A stretch of DNA of 64,000 nucleotides from Pocillopora verrucosa (lineage: Eukaryota; Cnidaria; Anthozoa; Scleractinia; Pocilloporidae), in assembly GCF_036669915.1 (NCBI RefSeq), contig NC_089313.1:1440085-1504084 (forward strand), in the 5' to 3' direction. Below are positions 31,845 to 44,700 of the stretch, piece by piece (position 1 is the first letter of the stretch; every line of letters starts with the position of its first letter). A program made the position numbers and the translations under genes. The notes beneath the pieces are model-generated. The model did no database searches, was not told the origin of the DNA, and worked only from the letters and a program-made list of their open reading frames with translations.

Positions 31845-33988
31845 TTTGGAAACCATCCCCAATGATAGGAGGAATAATTTCGAAATAGCGAGTTTCCGGA
31901 AAAAAAAACTTCATTTGTAGGGTGCTAACGTATGTCAAAACGATCAAGTAAAAGTCATGCCCAGCATAGTATTTCACTTATAGTCCAAGCAGGCATACGG
32001 AGTATTCTTTGCGGCATAAGTTTCCGGCTCCTTCTTACAATACACATGTACGTCAATGCAAAAATAAACAATGCCTCCATTTATCCACCACTTATAACAG
32101 AGTCCCCCTGCTTACACATACCCATTGTCATAAAGAAATAGTTTGTATATAGTAAAACCGTGCCCCCTTTATATCGGTGGGTGTTTGTTGGTTTGTTGTT
32201 TTTTTTGAAGTGTTGCTGTATGCCTTCACAAAATTATGTGTCATATCCCCTTGGCAACCAAAGAAATAAATGATGGTCTTTCGACTGACCTTATCAGGAG
32301 TCCAAACTGTGATTAAATTCCGTGATATTGCGCCAAAATAACAAACTGTTGCAAAGCGAATCTTACCGAAGAGTTGGTTGTTGATCACAACTTTGGATAC
32401 TCGAAAATTGCACTCGTTTAATTAATAAATAAAATCAGTTAATAAACAGCATATTAAGGTTTTTTCTGATCGAAAACAAATTCTCGGAGTTTGTGCATCC
32501 TCTCTTAGATCTTAGGTTACCACCTTACATCTATGCACGCACTAAACGATGTGTAACCCCCACCCTCCCTACCATCAAGGTCTCTACATGAAAATAGACA
32601 GGGCGAAGACTGGTGAGAGAGAAATATTGTACATGGGGCCGCAGAGGCATTATTCTCTTCGATTCTTAACAGGAGGAGAGTAAATTTTGTGCCATCTTAT
32701 CCAGCGGAGACTTAGTAAAGCGCAAGGCATTATGAATAACTTGTCAAAGGTCCCAAACCACAGCAACACCAGGATAGGAGATCAAAGGTACCCATACCTA
32801 GTATTCTTGCGAGTGCTAAGTTCAGAATAATAAGATTTTAACAAAGAAAGAAGAACTACAATTAGCGAAACGTTTTGCTGTTATCTGCTCTACATCTCTT
32901 AAAGATCCTCGTGAGGTTTCTCTCCTCCGACTTGGGTTGAAAACAGTCGCTAAAAGTCGCTAAGTGGAAATAATTCTCCTGCTTTTCAAGAATCTTCAGT
33001 TCGAATAATATGACACCGAGTTTAAATAATGCACGAGCGGAAACCCACCCGCAAAAAGCAGAAATTATGAAGTGTATCAAACTGAAATACGAGGAGGTTC
33101 CGCTAAAATTTTTAGAATTTGACATGGCTTGTTCATGAAAAAGAATTATTAGATCACTGCGGTCCTGTTTCCAACTACGATCCGGATACATCGTGAGTGA
33201 CGTCATACAATTCCTGCATAATTCACGTTTTCCGCCTGCGGTCACACAAGGATTAAAAAGAAACAAAAAAGGCAACGTGAAAAGGCCCCAACACAAGGTA
33301 ACTTAGATAGTTTGAACTTACTGCTATTTTCTATTCCTCCCCCTGAATAAGAGGTTGTCATTTTGGAAACAAGACTCGTTGTCATCTTCTCAAAGTAAAC
33401 CAGGCAAAGAAGAATCTTTTCGTGATAACCTGTCGTTTACAAGGCGTGAATGGTGACTAATGAAACATCGCCGGAACCCTATTTTTTTTTTCGCGAAGGT
33501 TTCTGGAGGAATGCTTTTAATCAAATATTGTTACTATAATGTTTTTTTGATACACTTGTTGAACAATAATATTCAAACTGTTTAGTCTAGTGTTGGGTTA
33601 TATAGCTGAGATTTGCCTTTGTTGTTAAATTTCAAGCACGTAATCTTTAACAATGAGTCCTCCTGAGGTTATCTTATTTTTGATTTGACGCAGAAGTCAT
33701 AGGATTTCAGTGAACTTCGCAATTATACTGATTTTCGATACAAACACGTTAAAACGTCCTTATCTGAACAAACTGGACTAAATTTCACTCTTGACTGATC
33801 CAGGTGAAAAAAACAAATTTGACCTGTTCTCAAATTGTTACCACCCGTTAAGAAAGTTATTCTCGGTTTGATCTTGTGGTAACATCAAATCACAGGTACA
33901 AAACTTTGGCGCCTATTTGACCAATTCTTCGATAAAAATAAATATTAGTTCTCATATTTTTATTTGCTTTGCTTTTGCAAGGGCAGCG
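31845..33988. other. Intergenic region, SUEL copy 1 to copy 2
   Basis: No coding exon is supported. The 144-codon minus-strand open frame at 32862-33296 has no domain or splice support. The stretch around 33180-33300 looks like an interspersed-repeat remnant, but this cannot be shown from one copy. Confidence 0.5.
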
Positions 33989-36627
33989 ATGGCAAAAAGC
34001 CGTTTCATTCACCAAATATTTGCTCTCGTCGCCTTTCTGAACGTAGCATTGGCTTATGTACAAGGTAAGTCTGGTATACCCACATGCTTAGATGTGTGCA
34101 AACGCTAAATGTTAGTGGATAAGACACACAAACGCTTTTACTTGCAGTGCACAAATCTGAAAAATGTTTGAAAAGTCGTCCAGTAGTTCAGCCTCTAAAA
34201 AGAAATTTTTTCCTCGCCGTCTACATGCCTGTGGAACCAATGCGTCATCCCTTGAATTGGAGTAGGCTCCCACGTCGCCCAAGGAAAAAAATTTTTTTTC
34301 ATATATGGTGATACTGACTTCGCTGCGTTTTTTTCTCTGAGGTGGAGTTCACAATCAAGATGCAGGGGCTGGTTTGAGTCAGATTGACCTCGAAGCTTGT
34401 GAGTATCAAGGCTCTCATAAAAAGATTAACACGTGAACATTTGCTTGCAAGAGGACTTGTTCGCTTTTTACTACTTTTCAAGCAAACGGCACCTCAATGT
34501 ATTAGCACTCAACTATGCTCTCGCGTTAATGGTAACTAATGTTTACCATAAATTAAAGAATACGAGTCAAGAGTAAACTTCCTTTTGGCCAGGCACTTTT
34601 GGCGACCCTCAGGAAAGTTTATGGAGCGCACATAAAGATTAATGTTTGACTTCTTTTATAAGGTGAACTGTTCGCGTTTAAACTAACTATTTTGGTGAAT
34701 GTATTTTGGTGAATGGAACACACTCCACACCAGGATTAATGCTTGTGACTGTTTGTTCGCCCATCTTAAAAAGTGCAGCTCTGTGATAAAATGATTCTTG
34801 CTCAGTTCTATTATTTATTTGTTTCCAGCCAAGGAAATCACCGTTTGTACAACACAGAGGAAACCGCTGAGCTGCTCATACCGGGCTCAAACATCGCAGT
34901 TACAGGTGTATCTGGGTCGCGGTCGCAAGTCTGCTGTGATATGTCCTTCAGATGATGGAGATACAATGCTTGACTGCTTCACTGCACCGGAGTCAGAGGG
35001 AATAGTGAAGGGAAGATGCGAAGGAAAAGAATCATGTGAACTTGAAGCCAGACATGCCTTGCTACAGAACACAGGATCACAACACTGCCCTGGCGTAAAT
35101 AAATATTTAACTGTCAATTACACGTGTGTGCCTGATGCAAAAGAAGTCGTCATTTGTGATTCTGAAAACTCAAGCCTCACCTGCCCGGCTTCATGGAAGA
35201 TTGGCGTCAATTCAGTTTTCTGGGGACGCCAGTCAACCACTGTCTGTCCGCAGAGAACGGACAGACCATGTGCACTGGGGCCCCTGAGAGTCTTGGGATT
35301 GTGAAGAAGTCATGTGATGGGTTGACCAGGTGTGACGTGCATTCTTCTTATGATCAAGTACAAAATGGCGCCGAAAACTGCCCCGGAGTTCAGAAATACT
35401 TGATAATCAACTACAGCTGTAAACCGCATCCAAACATAGGTAGGGTGTGTGGAGTTGGTAATGCATCTCAGGAAACCGTTTTATTAAACAATCTGTGACT
35501 TTTCCAACATGTTGGATCGTGTGGTTCAAAGCACTTATTCGGATTAAAGCTGTGCGGTACCTCGAGGTTACTACATGCACAGTTTACGAGGAGCGGTTGT
35601 ATCGGATTTTGAACAACCCAACCCTGGTGCACGTTGTACCCTGTCTCAGTAACTGTTGATTTTGGATGGTTTCTCTTGCTTAGTCTGTTAAATATCTACG
35701 AAATGCTAAGGGAACGCAAAAAGGGGAGTAGTGATGCTCCTTGTCGCTTAATGCTTAGGAAACCGGGAAAAGTCCCGGCTGGCTGGGCCACTTGGCTTGA
35801 GTACAGACTTAACATCTTTTTTTTTATTTATCCACATCGTAGGTACGGAAGAGGATGCCATTCAGAATGACCAAGAGGCAGTTCCCATGAAGGTCCCTCC
35901 TGCCAAACCCAAATCAGGACTGGCACCAAACGTTGTGAACGATCTTAAACAGCTGGACGGCGGGGGCCAACAGATTGTGAAAATACCAGCTGAAGAGGGG
36001 AATAGTGTTGTTGGAGAGAACTTGAATATTGGACGACTGGGCATGGGAGGCCTCAAGGCTCTGGAGAAGATCAACAATCTTATCAAAGCGTCTGCTGAAA
36101 CGCAAGATGGCGACGATCCTGGGTCGGACAATGGTTTGACAGATGAACAAGCGCAGGCTATTGAACGTATGATAATTGAAGGAATCCATCATATAAAGAA
36201 AAAGCCGTCATTGCCATTGCCTTCTGGTACAGAGAGAGCCTCTATTCCTCGTCAGAAGAACATGCAGAAATCAATTCCCAAGCTACCGCAGGCGGCGAGA
36301 AGGAAAGGCGACCCTGTACCACTTCCGACAAAGCTTGTATCTCAAAAGAAAGCAACCAGAGCTCTACCCACTGCAGTACAGGTGGGGGTACCAGGCTACA
36401 GAAAGAAGGGCTAACGGCAAGGGAACACCGCCAGGTAATCAGGATCAGATGAAAAAAAACAGTACCTGGACTAAAAGGACCTCGCTCAACGAAATAGTCC
36501 AAGTTCCAACAAAAAGAGACCTGTTCCTGTTCTTAAAAACCAGTTCGCGGAACAAAGAAAAAACTCGCAGCCTCAGAAGCTTCGTGGCTTAGGACTTGGA
36601 AATGCAGGAGCTGGAAATTCACCTTAA
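33989..36627 (+). CDS. SUEL-type lectin gene copy 2, frame-disrupted
   Basis: Exons: 33989-34064 (signal peptide MAKSRFIHQIFALVAFLNVALAYV; phase 1), 34342-34398 (57 nt linker), 34829 to about 35440 (two SUEL domains, donor GTAGGG), and 35843 to about 36627 (tail). SUEL 1: KEITVCTTQRKPLSC, SDDGDTMLDC, CEGKESCELEARH, HCPGVNKYLTVNYTC. A short segment at about 34884-34925 is read in the wrong frame; the lost PGSNIAVTGV motif is present in frame +1. SUEL 2 starts VVICDSENSSLTCPASW and shifts frame at about 35250 before AENGQTMCTGAPES. The tail is polar and Lys-rich (GLTDEQAQAIERMIIEGIH) and shifts frame after 36380, ending near NAGAGNSP. SUEL family proteins bind rhamnose or galactose. It is either a recent pseudogene or carries consensus errors. 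Confidence 0.7.
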
Positions 36628-36636
36628 TGTATGAAA

Positions 36637-36642
36637 AATAAA
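36637..36642 (+). terminator. Polyadenylation signal AATAAA of SUEL copy 2
   Basis: An exact AATAAA lies about 10 bases after the last plausible stop of the copy 2 tail, which supports the tail ending near 36627 rather than at 36414. Confidence 0.6.
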
Positions 36643-38782
36643 GTCAGCGGCATCGAATCAAAAGGCATGGCGGAAATCCATCCGAGTTGATATTGCAACG
36701 GTTGCCTTAAATTGTTTGTTTGTTCGTTTGTTTGTTTTTTATATAGGAAACCGATCCACCTTTTTGATAGATGCTTAGCGCTAGGATAATTGGCTAAGAG
36801 ATTTTAGCTGATATTGTAACCGAATACGAGACTCTAGTAAAATAAGCCGAGTAAAAGTAAGTAACACTATTTTTTCACCAACAAAAAAAATTATGCACCC
36901 TGGGGTCAAGGGTAGGGTGTATGATACTAGGTTATAGATCATGGTTATACGCAGGGAGCATGAAAAAGCTTAGGTAAACTTTCACATGAACGACTCAATA
37001 ACTGCAAACATACCCAAACGAACTGAATACAGCTTTTACGCTTTCCGAGTGAACTCTATTACCTAACTTAATGATGCTCAAATGTTTCAATAAAGAACAC
37101 AGTGAAACCATCAGATTTGGTTTTTCCTCCTAAGAAAACTTTCAACGGTCATTCTAATTCCTTTGTTCCTTCCTCTTGTATCAGACCATTTCCTAGAATC
37201 TTATGTCTCCTTTCACAGGTTTTTCGCATCTCTGTTTTTTGTCTTTTTGGTTAACGCAACATGAAGAATTAACGTGGTGCAAAATCTAGCTGAAGCTGCA
37301 GAAATGCTGATTTGCTTTCCTAACAAAATGTAGCACGGAGTAAAATATAAAAAAAACGTATTCAGGGTCAGTCAGCACAACTAGACGAGGTTAATGCAGC
37401 CCAAAGGGGTTGAAAAACTCCTCTTCGCAACACAGTGAGCATAGTTAGTAGTCTCCTCTACTAATTATGCAGTGAGTGAAGAGAAATTGTTATCTCCGGC
37501 AAAAACTGAAACGTAGTAAGCGCGTGTATCTACAGAATTGTTTTCCATACTTTTCTCATCGTCCTCATAGTGCGCGCAACACAGGGTTGCGTTGGGGTAG
37601 AAAGGGTTTACGTGTGATTTTCCTGACTTAATGGGAGGCACACTTATGAACTCAATGTAACAAGTCTTTTACGTTAATTCTATCATAAATCGACTCAAAC
37701 GTGGACATGCGTATAAAAAACAATAAGTACTCGACGCTTCCGAGTTCGCGGCCTACGTCTTCAGCGCTCTCTGTCTTTCAACAGTGCGCGCTCTATGGAA
37801 AATTAACTCGCGCACCTGCAAAGTTTTGCCGTTCGACTTTTAGTGCCCTTCTAATAGGAGAAAAGCGTTAGCGAAACAGTGATCATGGCCCAGTTCCAAA
37901 GTGGTATGGCAGTAAGATGTCGATCATTCTACAAGAATTCAAATGCAATTTTTAAACAACTGATTAGTTTTTTCACGACAAAAAGGCCAGTTTAAAAATG
38001 CGACAAACCGGTTCAACATATTTATATGCCCTGGAATTATGAATTGAATTAAGTTTTTTTTTTCCGGTAAAACTCCAGCTTCAGATAGTTTACCAGGTTA
38101 TTGTTCCACAACTGTCTGAGTTAACTCCAGTCTAAACAGTAATGGTGTATTTTGAGGTCTCTGAAGGTTCTTTGGTATTATGACACACACCACGCATCCA
38201 CCGTGACACTTCAAAACCACAAGCACGATGATTATCACCCGCTTCCCTCGATTCTCAAACATTTCAGTAACCTTCCGCTCCACCCCCCTGGGGGTAAACT
38301 GAGCCAAGACACTTCTAAATCTAGAGCCTAACACACTAGGACCAGGCCTTTGTGTTCCCAAAGTATTGACACGGTTCTCGTAGATCTAAGAGAGATATCT
38401 CTTAGAGGTCTTAGTGAGCCTGACGTAAGACTTACAGATACAACCAACATGCATGAAATCAAACAAATTCCTTTTCTAGACAAATAAACACAGTGCTAAC
38501 CAACAGTTTGGCAAGTGAAATAGAAACAAATTTCTGTTCCGTTGAAAACATTTAAAACGGAATACAAAATGTTCATAAATATTAAAAGCAAACTGCGACA
38601 TTCTGACTTTTTCAGTTTGTGAGCAAGGTGACCTCCAACTGGTGCCTGGTCAGCAAAATGCATAGTCTACGGTTCACTTAATGGCCTTAAAATCGACTGA
38701 GGATATGATAAAATCGGTGTGGAAAACAAACCATATTGCGGAGAAAAATCCAACGGAAGATGTGATAGAATGTTGTCTAAGA
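36643..38782. other. Intergenic region, SUEL copy 2 to copy 3
   Basis: No coding exon is supported on either strand. It includes a TTTG-repeat patch (about 36714-36740, just inside the 3' flank) and AT-rich sequence. The promoter of copy 3 must lie here or upstream of its first exon; I cannot point to a TATA or initiator with confidence. Confidence 0.5.
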
Positions 38783-41700
38783 ATGAAGAAATACTTGGTA
38801 ACTTTCGTGTGGCTTTTGTCTTCTTTGTTTATCGATAGGGTGGAATCGACTGGTACTTTGGACCAATTATCAGGTAGGGTAAAGACCTAATTCTGTCATG
38901 GTATAGTTTAGGCTACCAAAATAACAATACCAATGTTTGTGCAATATTAAAAATCTTTAATTACTTTCATATAAACGCTTCTTGTAGAAATGCTATCGTG
39001 AAACGAGAAAGCGTTAAATGGACCGAAAACATTGCGAATCGTGTTTTTTTAATAGCGTTGGATGGTTAGTCTGTTCAAGCGTTCCATCAAAGGCTTATAT
39101 TCCCTGATATACGATTTTTAAGCGGTCATGTTACCGTTCGGTCGGACCAAACCGGGCTAACGGGCCAGACGTAACCATGTCACAGACCTTTCGGGTCTTA
39201 GTTTTTAGGTCTTCGTTTTCAAGTCTTCGTTTTCGGATCTTGGTTTGAGAGCTTACATGATAGAGGTACTTAAAGGTGTTACGAGACAATGAATGCAACT
39301 GTTTGTAAATATATGTAAGCGATAGAAATGATCAAATTTCGAAATTTATTATTTTCGTACAGGAAATATGCCTTTCCATTACAGTATGTCAATTTTCTTT
39401 GAGATCTCACAAGTATTAACCTGCAAAGAAAAGTACCCTCTTTGGTTTTTTTAGTTTGAAATGAAGTTGACAGAAAATACAAGTTTAAGAAAAAACAGAA
39501 GTATTGGGAAGATTTTTTATGGGAATTATTCAGTAAGTTTCTTTTTGTTAATTATTCCTTACTGTATCAATCTGCAGTTCGAACAGCAACCCCAGGTTCA
39601 TCAGGGAGCCCAAGAAGCGAAATTGATTTGGAAACAGGTGAGATGCTGGTTGAATAGATCACAACATATCGATAAAGTGCATGCGAATACGAGTAAAATT
39701 TTCATCTGGCAAGTGCAGTATGTTATATCATAGTTGTAGTTCAAGAATTACTCAAGCTGGCCTGGCCATTGAGAAAAACACCATACTCTTGCGCTGCCTC
39801 CCTCAGCGTAAAAATCGGATCCAGAAAATCAATGAGTATCAGAAAATTATCGATGGAACCACATAAATGTTTGCGTCTGACTTAAGTTAAAACCTGCAGG
39901 AAGACAGAAGGACAGAAGGGGTGGGGGAGTGGAACATGCGTTGCCATCACTGAATAAGTTAACGAACCAATCCATGGGTAACTTTGGAGCATGTCTGAAC
40001 CAGAACATTTGCGAGCAGAAAGATTTTCTGCATAAAACATTAACTGTCCAGTTTAATTTTTTTCTGTCTTAGATAAGTCTGTCATTATTTGTGCTGGTCA
40101 GAACAAGTCATTGGAATGTTTCTCTCCTGGATCAACCATCGCTATAGAGGAAGCTTTCTGGGGACGCTTGTCAGCCGAAATATGCCCTTCGGAGGACGGA
40201 GACCCTGTCACGAACTGCCTCAGTGATCCCACCACCACACCTATCGTACGGAATCTGTGCGATGATAAGGAATACTGCGAGATACCCGCCCGGCACAACA
40301 TTCTACAGCCCCAGGGGTTAAACACTGCCCCGGTAAATAAATATTTGGCTGTTAAGTATACATGTATGCCTGAAAAACGAAAATTTGTGCTGTGCAACGG
40401 TGAGACAACTGAGCTTCAGTGCGGTCAGGGATGGAAGATACATATCATGTCAGCCTACTGGGGTAGAGATTCGCCTTCTACTTGCCCTACTCCCCTGGGG
40501 AAGTTCTTCACCTGCGCAAACTCAGCAAGCAGCATTTTAGCTTTGAAGGAGAGATGTTCTGGAAGGGAGAGTTGCATTGTAACGGCAGATGATAAACATC
40601 TCACTAAAGATGGAAACCACTGTCCAGGGATTGACAAGTATGCTCTGATCAGCTACAGATGCCAGCCACCTAGTGATGTCGTGGGTAAGTGAGCTGAGCC
40701 AAAGTTGATATAAGCAATAAAATTTTTTTCATCTGGCGTTTTCCTCCCTCGAGGACTGAGGTGTGAATCCTCGTGAAGTCTCTTATCTTTTCATCAAGAG
40801 AATGCTTTTATTGACCCACGCCAGTGATTAGTAAAAACAGCTTATCTTTCCTAATTCGAAGACGGGAGATACTATTACACCATCGCTCTTCAACTAATCA
40901 GGCTTTCAACTTTGCTGATCCGAACTGTGGGCAGGACGCTTGTAACATATGAACCTAGTGGTTGGACCAGAGGTCTTAAGCTCGTTTTATGACAATTGAT
41001 TAAGACATCTTTCTGTACATTTTGTTATCTTAGCAGATCTGCCCAACTCAGATGGCGAAAAGCAGCTGCTTGAAGCATCACAACAGGACACAGTCAGACC
41101 ACTACACTCCTTGCTTCATCTGACACCAAATGCGAAGACTCCATTCCCGCTCAGAGAGTTGGTGAACTAAACTTAAGCATGTTGCTTCCAGTTCCTCAGT
41201 ACAATCATTCTGATCAGCTAAAACCAATTTTCGATTTTCTCGGAGGACAAAGTGACGGAAAGAGTAAATCATTGCTCGGAGAAAATCTTCCTGTTCCAAA
41301 AGATTCCCGGCCGCTTTTGTCAAACAAAAAGGACACCTCAACTTCAGCAGCTCAAGGTGGCATTGGAGCTTCTTCACTCGCGAAACACAAGGGTATAACA
41401 CTATCAAGAAAGCTGCCTGTGGCTAACCTCGCTTTGAACTCTGAACCGGGCGTGGGTAATAGCCAGGAGTCTCCCACAAAAAAACCTGAGGTTATCTCAC
41501 GTGTAAATCCAACTTCCTCCATGAAGTCAGTATCATCTAATGAAGCGAACGTTCACGATGTCTTAAATGCGATATCGCCTCTGTCTAAAAATTCCCCTCC
41601 ACAAACATCTTTAGAGTCTTCAATGAATCAATCACCAACCCGCAAGTCTCTACTACAATAGAGCCATTTGAGAGCCTTATAAAAACTTTTTTGACGAGCA

Positions 41701-44700
41701 AATTTGGACAAACGTTGTCGAAAAGTCTACTTGACTCGGGTAGAACCGAGGATTCTTCATACAAAAACATAATGGCGCAGCATTTTGGCTCTGCTGTTCA
41801 AGCAAGCCCACCTTCAGTCAGTAAGACATCAACAAACGAACACACGATCGCAAATCTCCTATCCGGCCTGATACATCAACCGTCAGGCCATGGACCAGCA
41901 AGAATTTCGGCCGCAAACAAGGACAATGAACAGATAGCCACTAAGGGTAACAACAAAATATCCTCTGCGACGATTTCTATAGGAAATAAAGAATTTTCAT
42001 TGGGATTTATCCAAAGCCTTAAACAACGATCAGGAGGCTCCAAATGAATTACAAAGTACAAAAACAGAAGTTCAGTCATCAAAAGAGAGTCACAAGCAGC
42101 GAACCAAAGAGAAAATTAGGAAGCTAAATGAAAAGATTGCCACACTAGAAACTCTAAGCGATGCATTGGATGCTTTAACAACGCGACTATCGCCAGAGGA
42201 AAGCCAAGGAGAAAACAAGCAGGAAGAAATCTCGCCCAGCTCAGAGGAACCAGTCTCTTCAGGGCGAGACAGACGTAGAAAGCATCATACGCATCATCGT
42301 CGTCATCATCAAAGTTATGAGTTCACGCAAGACATGAATATGATAGGATCCCTCTTAGGTTGGGATACACCCGATACAGAGGTAGAGAAGGAAACTCCTC
42401 TCGTTCGAAAAAAGGATGAGGATTCGAACTCAATTGAGGGGATAAAAGGGAATAAAGGGTTAAGTTCAAAAGACTTACAAACTTTGCAAAGCAAGATAAA
42501 TCAGGCGATAGAGGTGGCTGAAACTGCAGGAAGAAAGAACGATTCTAAGAGGCCAACTCCATCCGCGTTGTTACCGCTCCTTTTATCGGGAAAGTTAGGT
42601 GAAGATGTTGGGGCACAAACACGAGAAGAAGTAGCAACCATTCATTCCAGCCAAGGATCATCAAAAGGTTCTTCCAGCCACGGACAAGGAGCTGCAAGCG
42701 TTGCAAGATATTTTAACTAGGCTGATTGACAACGCCATGAGAAAGGGTACATTGAAGCAGTTAGTGAAACGATGGGATAAGAGTGGAGGTCCGTTTGCAG
42801 ACATTGCAAGAAACATATCAGAATATTTAAAGGGAAACAGCAAAATGAAAAGACCAGTTACACTGCTGGGAGTTGCAAAAAACTTTGCCGGTAAAGGTGC
42901 AACAGTTCCAGGTAATTTGACTCCCAGTTGTCAAAAGGCGCTGCGGGTCAAAACAGTAGATTTAACGATATCAAAACGTCTGCTCTTTTTACTGAAGCTG
43001 TGAACGAACTGCTTGGAGCACTTTCGAAGCGCCATGGACTACACAGAAGAAATTCCACGAACCGTTCGTCATTTGTGTCAACTAATACTCTCGTTAACTT
43101 TAAAGGAGTACTTCTTGGAGGGCGCATTAACAAGCTCCCACCCCAGAAGATCCGCTAGCTGTCATGGAAAGTAAGGTCCTTGCAGAAATCTTGAGCGGAA
43201 AACAAAACAAAACGCTCGTCAAAAATTCTTCTGGAGCTAACAAAGCACTGAATAAAGATAGCAGCAGAATTGACCTGACGCACAATAATCACACACAACT
43301 GGTTCAACATCCTTTAGGTGAACAGAGTAAACAAAAACTCTCTTCTCAAGCTATGAAAAAAAGAATGTATCTAAAAGCATTCGGAATAACACCTTAATGG
43401 ATTTCATGAACAGTATGGAGATATCTGAGAGAGCTAAAAGCCTTCCAAAGAATGCTAAACCTGGTAATAAACATTCTAAAGTGAGTCCTCATATCGATGA
43501 TTTGATGACGGTGATTGCAGCAAGTCTATTAGATCTTAATGAGGTCAAAGAGGGGAACTCTTCAAAACACAAGCCATTAATAAAATACGACGAAAGTGGT
43601 ATTGATAAATTTCCAAATGACCATAAGATAAGCGACTTTTCTAGTGGAGACGCTATACTGCAAGCACCCACAGATCACTCAGCAAATGTTACCAGCAATA
43701 CCAGCAGCAGTAATCGATCCAGTGAGCTGAATAAGTCTACGAAATTGCCTATTAAAGTTACTTTGCAACAGAATAATACGAAAGACGTTTTACCAATGAA
43801 AAAGCCAAAGTTACAGCTGGAGGAACCCAGAAAATTGACTCCGGTGATCAGACAGTAACGTTAACTTTGGAAACGTTAGATGACGTTCCCACGCCCTCCC
43901 AGCCACCCGATGAAACGTCAACGATACAAACCGGATTACGTAATAACAAGTGCCACATTACCTCAACGTTCAATCAGTGGTAACACTAGGTAAAATAAAC
44001 GCCACTCATGCGAAAGATAAAGAGCATTCCTTTACACAAAGAATAATCAAAGAGGAACCAAAGGTGGAATCTGATTTTACCGCAGACACAAGGAAGCCTG
44101 AAGTAGCTTTGCCATCAGATGATGACGGAAAATTAACGACCATCTCGGCTTCCCCTGAGTTAAATCCTGAAACTGAGGAAAATACCCAGAAGCCCTCAAA
44201 CCCAGATCTTCCCCTAAATTTGCAAATGAATGCCATAGGTAGAATAGCAGGAAATACTGACCAGTCATCCTTCACACCCGCTGATCTATCTGCTGCCTTG
44301 ACGTCGATTCCAGAGCTCTCCCCTGGATCCTTGGCCTCTAACAATGGCGAGACAAAATCTTTCGAAGACAAAGTTTTACCAATAGCCTCAGATTTAACAC
44401 TTTCAACCGATTCTAAAAGTAGAGAAACCGAGAGTATCGTTTCAAAAGTGTCACCTTCTAATGATTACAATTCTAGCCTTAACAAACCAAGTTCTACTAC
44501 TAACACAAGGAGGCGACACCACACCAACTGCGGCTGAAATACGAGAAATATCAACCTCAATCAAGGCTTTGTTGAAAGTTCTGAACACCTATTCAAAGAA
44601 GTTAAGACTTGAGGACGATCAAGGCGAAGAAGCTTCACCGAAGGGCACACTCCCTACAAGTAGCAGCACAGTCAGTAAAATGAACACTAGTGGTACAAAA

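Noticed and set aside
32862-33296. Minus-strand 144-codon open frame
   Set aside because: There is no domain and no splice support, and the sequence looks like an interspersed repeat remnant.
39121-39260. Possible tandem repeat of a TCTTCGTTTTC-like unit
   Set aside because: There are only two or three imperfect units, too few to call a repeat array.
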